Origin: Rothia mucilaginosa
GTDB taxonomy: Bacteria; Actinomycetota; Actinomycetes; Actinomycetales; Micrococcaceae
Reading direction: 5' to 3'
DNA: 64,000 bases
NCBI RefSeq assembly: GCF_019334805.1
Contig: NZ_CP079822.1
Coordinates: 1,364,001 to 1,428,000, forward strand
This document shows, one piece after another, positions 58,544 through 64,000 of the stretch. The position numbers were made by a program, and so were the translations under genes. Positions within the stretch are counted from its first letter, which is position 1, and each line of letters starts with the position of its first letter. The notes beneath the pieces were generated by a model. It had not been told where the DNA came from. It ran no database searches and was given only the letters and a program-made list of their open reading frames with translations.

Positions 58544-60562
58544 ATGTCTGATCTGATCACCGCAGATCTCGTCCTGCTGGACGAGAACCTCGGCGAGACC
58601 CGATTCGACGTAATTGCCAAGCTCGCCCAGGCAGTCGTAAATGCCGGACGCGCTACCGACTTCGAGCAGCTCTACGCGGCTGCCGAGGCACGTGAATCCA
58701 AGACCGACACCGGTATCCCCGGCGGTATTGCGATTCCTCACTGCCGTAGCGCTGCTGTCACCGAGCCGACCCTGGCGATGGCACGCCCCAACCCGGCAGT
58801 TTCCTTCGGCGCTAAGGACGGCCCCGCCGACCTGATTTTCTTCATTGCTGCACCGGATGGCGCTGACCAGGCTCACCTGAAGTTGCTCTCCACTCTGGCA
58901 CGTTCCCTGATGAAGAAGAGCTTCACCGCATCCTTGCGCGAAGCCTCCTCGGCTGAAGAGATTGTTGAACTGGTCAACGGTGCGCTCGGCGTGGGTGAGA
59001 AGAAGGCAGAGGCTAAGCCCGCCGAGGCTGCCGCTGCTGCTCCGGCTACTACCCCGGCTGCTGCTGAGAAGGAAGCACCCGCCGCTTCGGCTCCGGTGAA
59101 GAAGATTGTTGCTGTGACCGCGTGCCCCACCGGTATCGCTCACACCTACATGGCTGCGGACGCCCTCAAGTACGCTGCTGAAGAGCTCGGCTACGACCTG
59201 AAGGTTGAGACTCAGGGCTCCTCGGGTAATGAGAAGCTGACCCAGGCTGATATTGACGCCGCAGACGCCGTGATTTTCGCGGTGTCCGTGAACGTGCGTG
59301 AGCGTAACCGCTTCGTGGGTAAGCCCTTTGTCGAGTCTCCCGTCAAGCGCGGTATTGACGAGCCTAAGGAAATGATTGCGGAGGCTCTGGCTGAGGCTGA
59401 GAACCCCAACGGTGCACGCGTTGCCGCTGCCGCATCCAGCGGTGAGGACAGCGCAGGCGCTACCGAAGGCGCTTGGGGCTCGCGCATCTACAAGGCTGTG
59501 ATGACCGGTATCTCCTACATGATTCCGTTCGTTGCCGCCGGCGGTATTCTGGTCGCCCTGGGCTTCGTTTTCGAGGCAATTACGGTGCCGAACCTTGGCG
59601 ATGTGAACACCAAGGCGATTCTCGACTCGGCAACCCTGTTCAATCTCGGTGACGTGCACTGGACCCTGTACCTGGGTGCTGTTCTGCAGACCATCGGTGG
59701 TTTCGGTCTGAGCCTGATGGTTCCGGCTCTTGCCGCGTACATTGCGTACGGTTTGGCTCAGCGTCCCGGTATTGCTCCGGGCTTCATCGCCGGTTCGGTG
59801 GCTCTTGCGGTAAACGCGGGCTTCCTTGGCGGTATTGTTGGCGGTATTCTCGCCGGTCTGATTGCGTACGCTCTGGGTACCCTGAAGCTGCCCCGCTGGC
59901 TTGGCTCGATGATGCCCGTGGTCATCACCCCGCTGGTGACTTCTCTGGTTGCCGGCCTGGCAATGTACCTGCTGCTCGGTGCGCCCCTGGCTTGGGTTAT
60001 GACCACCCTGCAGGATTGGCTGACCTCCATGTCTGGCGGTTCCGCTCTGCTGCTGGGTCTGATCCTGGGCGCCATGATGGCTTCTGACCTGGGTGGCCCC
60101 ATCAACAAGGCTGCTTACCTCTTCGCAACTGCTGGCCTGTCCTCGGGTGCGACCGTGAACCAGGAAATCATGGCTGCCGTCATTATTTCCGGTATGGTTC
60201 CGCCGCTGGCTATGGCTCTGGCAACCACCCTGCGTCCCAAGCTGTTCAACGAGAACGAGCGTGAGAACGGTAAGGCTGCGTGGCTGCTGGGTGCATCCTT
60301 CATCTCTGAGGGTGCTATTCCCTTCGCTTCGGCTGACCCGGCTCGCGTGATTCCTTCGACCATTGTTGGTGGCGCTATTGCCGGTGCAATCTCCATGGGT
60401 GCGCACGTGGCTTCCCCGGCTCCGCACGGTGGTATTTGGATTATTGGTCTGGCGCAGAACCCGTTGATGTTCCTGGCGGCTGTTGTTGCCGGTACCGTTG
60501 TTTCTGCGCTGCTGTACGTGGTGCTGAAGTCCCTGGGTGCCCGCTCTAAGGCATCCGCATAA
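58544..60562 (+). CDS. fruA: fructose-specific PTS permease, EIIABC
   Basis: 672 aa. EIIA domain (1-150) with phospho-His66 in GGIAIPHCRS; a 40-residue Ala/Pro/Glu linker; EIIB domain (~185-285) with phospho-Cys194 in VAVTACPTGIAHTYM; EIIC membrane domain from ~310 with about nine transmembrane segments and FGLSLMVPALAAYIAYGLAQ, SEGAIPFASADPARVIPSTI. The order A-B-C is standard for fructose permeases. Start ATG 58544 after GAGGAGGG; earlier in-frame codons lie in a CA-rich leader. The last gene before ptsI. Confidence 0.96.
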   Translation: MSDLITADLVLLDENLGETRFDVIAKLAQAVVNAGRATDFEQLYAAAEARESKTDTGIPGGIAIPHCRSAAVTEPTLAMARPNPAVSFGAKDGPADLIFFIAAPDGADQAHLKLLSTLARSLMKKSFTASLREASSAEEIVELVNGALGVGEKKAEAKPAEAAAAAPATTPAAAEKEAPAASAPVKKIVAVTACPTGIAHTYMAADALKYAAEELGYDLKVETQGSSGNEKLTQADIDAADAVIFAVSVNVRERNRFVGKPFVESPVKRGIDEPKEMIAEALAEAENPNGARVAAAASSGEDSAGATEGAWGSRIYKAVMTGISYMIPFVAAGGILVALGFVFEAITVPNLGDVNTKAILDSATLFNLGDVHWTLYLGAVLQTIGGFGLSLMVPALAAYIAYGLAQRPGIAPGFIAGSVALAVNAGFLGGIVGGILAGLIAYALGTLKLPRWLGSMMPVVITPLVTSLVAGLAMYLLLGAPLAWVMTTLQDWLTSMSGGSALLLGLILGAMMASDLGGPINKAAYLFATAGLSSGATVNQEIMAAVIISGMVPPLAMALATTLRPKLFNENERENGKAAWLLGASFISEGAIPFASADPARVIPSTIVGGAIAGAISMGAHVASPAPHGGIWIIGLAQNPLMFLAAVVAGTVVSALLYVVLKSLGARSKASA

Positions 60563-60661
60563 AGGCCGTATAACCTCACCTTCATTTGATCGTCTGTTTG
60601 CAGGCGTGAGCGTGAAAAAACACGTTACACTGTAGACAAACCACAGATAGGACATGAATTT

Positions 60662-62356
60662 ATGACTACCTACAAGGGCGTCGGCGTATACGCCGGCCGC
60701 GTTATTGGCCCCGTTCTTCAGATGCCTAAGCCCATCGAGGAACCCAAGGACGGTCTGCGTCTGAGCGGTGAGACCGCTGAGGCTGCAGCGCAGCGCATCA
60801 AGGACGCTTCGGTCCGCGTGAAGGAAGACCTGCTCGCTCGTGCAGAGCACGCTAGCCGTGACGGCAAGGCTGTTCTGAAGTCTACCTCTCAGATGGCTAC
60901 CGACCGTGCACTCATCAAGAGCGCTATTAAGCTGGTTGAGACTCAGGAGATGGCTCCCGAGCGCGCTATCTGGGAGGCTGCAACCTCCTTCGCAGACCAG
61001 ATGGCTGCCCTGGGTGGCTACATGGCTGAGCGCGTCACCGACATCCACGACGTGCGTGCCCGCATTGTTGCTGAGCTGACCGACCAGCAGGCTCCCGGCA
61101 TCCCCGTTTCTGATGAGCCGTTCATCCTGGCCGCTATTGACCTGGCACCGGCTGACACCGCGACCTTGGACCCCGAGAAGGTTATCGCTCTGATTACCTC
61201 TGACGGTGGCCCCCAGGCACACACCGCTATTCTGGCTCGCGGTCTGGGTCTGCCCGCTATTGTGGCGGCTAAGGGCGTGACCGAGATTGCTGACGGCACC
61301 GTCGTCTACGTGGACTCCAACGAAGGCATCGTTGACACCGAGCCCACCGACGCTGACCGTGAGGCAGCAATCAAGTACGCAAACCGTAAGCCTGTCGCTG
61401 ACTTTGACGGTCAGGGTGTGCTGGCTGACGGCACCCGCGTTGAGCTGTACGCAAACGTTGGTGACGGCAAGTCCGCTGAGAAGGCTGCAAGCCTGAAGGC
61501 TGAGGGTGTTGGCCTGTTGCGCACCGAGTTCGGCTTCCTGGGCCACGACTCTGAGCCTTCTATCGAGACTCAGGCTAAGACCTACAAGTCCGTGTTTGAC
61601 GCATTCCCCGGCAAGCACATTGTGGTTCGTACCCTGGACGCTGGCGCTGACAAGCCCCTGCCGTTCCTGAACGTGAACCCCGAGGAGAACCCCGCACTGG
61701 GTGTTCGCGGTTTCCGTACTGACTGGACCGTTCCGGGCGTTCTGACCCGCCAGCTGGAGGCTATTAAGGCTGCTTCGGAGAACTCCGACGCGGACATCTG
61801 GGTTATGGCTCCGATGATTTCGACCACCTCCGAGGCACGCAACTTCGCGAACATGCTCAAGGAGATCGGCCTGCCCGTTCACGGTGTGATGGTTGAAACC
61901 CCCGCAGCTGTGATGAACGCTGAGGCTATCCTGGGCGAGGTCGACTTCGTGTCCATCGGCACCAACGACCTGACCCAGTACACCATGGCAGCTGACCGTC
62001 TGCTGGGTGACCTGGCGCACCTGAACAACCCCTGGCAGCCTGCAGTGCTGAAGATGATCAAGATGACTGTTGAGGGTGCTCAGCGTGCATCGGTCACCGC
62101 GGGTAAGAAGAAGTACGTGAGCGTCTGTGGTGAGGCTGCGGCTGACCCGGCTCTGGCTGTTGTTCTGATTGGTCTGGGTGTTGACACCCTGTCCATGAAC
62201 GCTGGCGCTATCCCCGCTGTGGCTGCGGTTCTGAAGTCTGTGACCAAGGAGAAGGCACAGCAGATTGCGGCTATCGCTCTGCAGCAGATTTCTTCTGCTG
62301 AGGCGAAGGAGAGCGCACGCAAGGCTCTGCCGATTCTGGATGAGCTGGGCCTCTAA
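60662..62356 (+). CDS. ptsI: phosphoenolpyruvate-protein phosphotransferase (enzyme I)
   Basis: Phosphorylates HPr with PEP. Phospho-His187 in TSDGGPQAHTAILARGLGLP, the PEP-binding Arg in GVGLLRTEFGFL, and the signature DFVSIGTNDLTQYTMAADR with the C-terminal catalytic Cys in VSVCGEAAADPALA. 564 aa, typical. AGGACATGAATTT precedes the ATG. It lies 99 bp after fruA without a terminator between, so it may be read partly from the fru promoter. Confidence 0.96.
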   Translation: MTTYKGVGVYAGRVIGPVLQMPKPIEEPKDGLRLSGETAEAAAQRIKDASVRVKEDLLARAEHASRDGKAVLKSTSQMATDRALIKSAIKLVETQEMAPERAIWEAATSFADQMAALGGYMAERVTDIHDVRARIVAELTDQQAPGIPVSDEPFILAAIDLAPADTATLDPEKVIALITSDGGPQAHTAILARGLGLPAIVAAKGVTEIADGTVVYVDSNEGIVDTEPTDADREAAIKYANRKPVADFDGQGVLADGTRVELYANVGDGKSAEKAASLKAEGVGLLRTEFGFLGHDSEPSIETQAKTYKSVFDAFPGKHIVVRTLDAGADKPLPFLNVNPEENPALGVRGFRTDWTVPGVLTRQLEAIKAASENSDADIWVMAPMISTTSEARNFANMLKEIGLPVHGVMVETPAAVMNAEAILGEVDFVSIGTNDLTQYTMAADRLLGDLAHLNNPWQPAVLKMIKMTVEGAQRASVTAGKKKYVSVCGEAAADPALAVVLIGLGVDTLSMNAGAIPAVAAVLKSVTKEKAQQIAAIALQQISSAEAKESARKALPILDELGL

Positions 62357-62425
62357 GCCTTAAACGATTCCGGGGTTGCCTGCCGCCCCTTGATAGGGTG
62401 CGCTAGGCGGCGCTCGGGTTCGTGA

Positions 62426-62467
62426 AAATGCCGGGTGCGGAGTTTTATTTCTGCATCCGGCATTTTT
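62426..62467 (+). terminator. terminator after ptsI
   Basis: AATGCCGGGTGCGGAG / CTGCATCCGGCATTTTT with two mismatches. Confidence 0.75.
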
Positions 62468-62471
62468 GTAC

Positions 62472-62499
62472 TTGTTAGCGTACGGCTGAACGGTACAAT
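62472..62499 (+). promoter_or_regulatory. promoter of ptsH
   Basis: TTGTTA, 16-bp spacer, TACAAT, ~90 bp before the ptsH start. Confidence 0.5.
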
Positions 62500-62588
62500 T
62501 TATAGAGTAAGGGCGGGTCCTGAAGCGCCCCGTTCATTTAGAATAGGGACTGATATATTTTTGGTTCCTTGATCAAAGGAGAAACATA

Positions 62589-62867
62589 ATGGCAGAGCGC
62601 GAAGCCACTATTGCAAGCCGTGTTGGCCTGCACGCACGTCCGGCAGCTATCTTCGCTGAGGCAGCTGGCGACCTCCCCGTTGAGGTGACCATCGCTGCTA
62701 AGGGTGAGCCCGCAGATGAGGCTATGGACGCTGCATCGATTCTGTCCCTGATGTCCCTGGGTGCAAAGCACGGCGACGTTGTTGTCCTGCGCGCTGAGGG
62801 CGAAGGTGCTGAAGAGGCTCTTGACTCGCTGGTTAAGATCCTCGAGACCGACCACGACGCTGAGTAA
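62589..62867 (+). CDS. ptsH: phosphocarrier protein HPr
   Basis: 92 aa. Phospho-His15 in SRVGLHARPAAIF and a serine at position 50 in MDAASILSLMSLGAKHGDVV, where Ser46 lies in other HPr proteins; regulatory phosphorylation needs an HPr kinase that is normally absent from actinobacteria. AAAGGAG precedes the ATG. It has its own promoter and terminator, set apart from ptsI by 232 bp, so its level can be set separately. Confidence 0.96.
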   Translation: MAEREATIASRVGLHARPAAIFAEAAGDLPVEVTIAAKGEPADEAMDAASILSLMSLGAKHGDVVVLRAEGEGAEEALDSLVKILETDHDAE

Positions 62868-62939
62868 TTGACTTTCGCCTCTGAAGTGACCCTGAGCGGT
62901 GCGCTTCGGATGCTGTGAAGGCTACAGCCTTAAAGCGTG

Positions 62940-62973
62940 AATATCCCGTCACTTCGGTGGCGGGATATTTTTT
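62940..62973 (+). terminator. terminator after ptsH
   Basis: AATATCCCGTCAC - TTCG - GTGGCGGGATATTTTTT. Confidence 0.92.
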
Positions 62974-63283
62974 GTTATGAATAATTCATTTTTTATTGAG
63001 GCGTGAGTGGGGGGAGATAGGGGATATTTCTCTGCAAATCTTAATGTATATATAACCTTTATTTTTCCTCGAAAATAGCTCTAGAAATATCTCCCAAAAT
63101 ATCTTCTGTGCAGTAATGACCTGGATTTCTCTTCATATCAATGAAGCCTTCTGCCGTAAGTGCCGCAGAGCGCTTTTTGCTCACAAAATCACCGGGCAGA
63201 AAAGTGATATTTCTGCTCTCCAGTGCTACCGCAGAATCGTGCCCTTGTTAGACTAAATAGGCACTGTCTATCTGGGAGGGACA
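62974..63283. other. AT-rich intergenic region
   Basis: 310 bp. The first ~140 bp are AT-rich. A 41-codon frame on the minus strand (63059-63184) is the only coding-like element. The ribosome site GGGAGGG for the next gene is at the right end. Confidence 0.35.
63059..63184 (-). CDS. possible small ORF or gene fragment
   Basis: A GTG-initiated frame of 41 codons: VSKKRSAALTAEGFIDMKRN, then PGHYCTEDILGDISRAIFEE and K. It has balanced protein-like composition and AT-rich codons, but no good ribosome site. The frame is open upstream to a stop at ~63250. It may be a decayed C-terminal fragment of a longer gene. Low confidence. Confidence 0.22.
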   Translation of the reverse strand: MSKKRSAALTAEGFIDMKRNPGHYCTEDILGDISRAIFEEK

Positions 63284-64000
63284 TTGGCAGAATCGAGGAA
63301 CACCCCCGCGACCCCCACATCGCGGGAAGCTTCGCATGCAGACGAAGCGAACACTGCCGCAATGGAAGGAAGCGAGCAGAACACCACCGCGGGCTACATC
63401 GCCGGTAAACGCGGTTTTCCCCTGGTTTCACTAGACCAGGTCACCGACGAGAAATTGCGCCGCGTGCTGGCTCAGCATGCTACCTCCGCGACAAGCCAGG
63501 AGAGCACCGTCGCTGCAGAAGCTGTCAGCGATGTACTGCAGGAGGCCGCAGCGGATATGGGCATCACCGCGCAGGAGCCGGTTGAGCCCACATGCGACCC
63601 CGAACTGACCCCTAACGGCCACGGCGCGCGTACCGTCATTGACCCCTCCCTCGTGCCTGATTATGAGCTGGACGCGTACCGTGAGGACCCGAACCCCGTC
63701 ACCTCCAGCAATATGGTGACCGAGGAGGCGCTGACCCGACCCTCCCAGCCGGTGCCCATGACCGGTATGATTCCGCAGGTGCCGAACTCTCACGCAGCCC
63801 GACGCTTCGGTGCGGATCCTGCCGCAATGCCGAAGACCGGGCCCGTCTCGATGCCCACCACCTCCGTACCGCTGGTTGATAGGGGCGCTCAGGGCCTCCA
63901 CGGGCGCGGTAGCGGCGGCCGTTGGGGTTCGCGTCGCCTCCGCTCCTTCGTGCGCACTGAGGAGGCGGCACCCGCCGCCCCGCGTGGTGCCCAGCGCATC
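63284..64000 (+). CDS. hypothetical protein, 3' end outside window
   Basis: TTG start with GGGAGGG five bases upstream; the frame stays open for 239 codons to the window edge. N-terminal ~60 residues are Thr/Ser/Glu-rich; then GYIAGKRGFPLVSLDQVTDE, a helical stretch (QESTVAAEAVSDVLQEAAAD), and a long Pro/Thr-rich, probably disordered region (SQPVPMTGMIPQVPNS). The visible end is Arg/Gly-rich (GRGSGGRWGSRRLRSFVR). No transmembrane segment or domain is seen yet. An in-frame ATG lies at 63362. Function unknown. Confidence 0.7.
   Translation, partial: MAESRNTPATPTSREASHADEANTAAMEGSEQNTTAGYIAGKRGFPLVSLDQVTDEKLRRVLAQHATSATSQESTVAAEAVSDVLQEAAADMGITAQEPVEPTCDPELTPNGHGARTVIDPSLVPDYELDAYREDPNPVTSSNMVTEEALTRPSQPVPMTGMIPQVPNSHAARRFGADPAAMPKTGPVSMPTTSVPLVDRGAQGLHGRGSGGRWGSRRLRSFVRTEEAAPAAPRGAQRI

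Noticed and set aside
58475-62020. Antisense open frame of more than 1,100 codons across fruA and ptsI
   Set aside because: Both sense genes are unmistakable PTS enzymes; the antisense product has no domain and results from codon bias.
63431-63901. Minus-strand frame at the right edge
   Set aside because: The plus-strand frame from TTG 63284 has a good ribosome site and stays open to the edge; the minus frame is its shadow.

Overview
The window looks like a chromosomal segment of a Micrococcaceae actinobacterium, most likely a Rothia species close to R. mucilaginosa. This rests on moderately GC-rich coding sequence, the gene repertoire (RecQ with a Cys4 zinc module, Upp, DeoR-FruK-FruA-PtsI-HPr, MetQNI, a YhgE/Pip operon) and actinobacterial signals such as leaderless starts. 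The species call is inference; no marker gene is present. There is no rRNA, CRISPR array, transposase or phage gene.

Layout. 1-7.6 kb: a family of related small integral-membrane proteins of unknown function, several sharing a W-x-G-x-x-W-A motif, with tandem duplications. 7.7-16 kb: DedA, a RecQ helicase, TadA, then a three-gene unit made of an ABC ATPase-like protein with eroded catalytic motifs, a giant YhgE/Pip membrane protein with LxDG repeats, and a TetR regulator. 16-19 kb: tRNA-Ser(CGA), upp, an orphan winged-helix regulator and a SixA-like phosphatase. 19-23 kb: six small Gln/Tyr/Asn-rich membrane proteins in a row, several separated by near-identical terminators and bounded by two tRNA-Ser genes. 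23-33.6 kb: quinone oxidoreductase, CitE-like lyase, tRNA-Thr, a DsbA-like lipoprotein overlapping a spermidine-synthase-like gene, two tandem EamA exporters and purB.

33.9-36.9 kb holds a two-gene unit: a helical WXG100-like protein and a 791-residue protein with an ESX-like helical N-terminus, an alpha/beta-hydrolase core with a readable Ser-Asp-His triad and a long Pro-rich tail. It looks like a secreted or surface effector system of unknown role. 37-46.5 kb: a HisC/Pat aminotransferase, a 2-oxoacid dehydrogenase E1a-E1b-E2 cluster without E3 bracketed by long hairpins, an acetyltransferase translationally coupled to a 49-aa membrane protein, and an acyl-CoA ligase. 46.8-49.6 kb: the MetQ-MetN-MetI methionine importer.

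49.6-50.9 kb is an AT-rich island carrying a secreted small peptide and a small membrane protein. It lies between two copies of the same terminator; the left copy is fused to a rearranged remnant of the 3' end of the HAD hydrolase gene that lies intact on the right. 51.8-56.2 kb: a MacB/LolCDE-type transporter, a protein with two fused histidine-phosphatase domains and a VanZ-like protein. 56.6-62.9 kb: a complete fructose PTS (FruR, FruK, FruA, EI, HPr). A hypothetical protein with a TTG start runs off the right edge.

Several genes (upp, sixA-like, hisC-like, fadD-like, the dual phosphatase, the 31.2-kb gene and the 49-aa gene) have a -10-like hexamer ending exactly six bases before the ATG and no Shine-Dalgarno sequence, which predicts leaderless transcripts.
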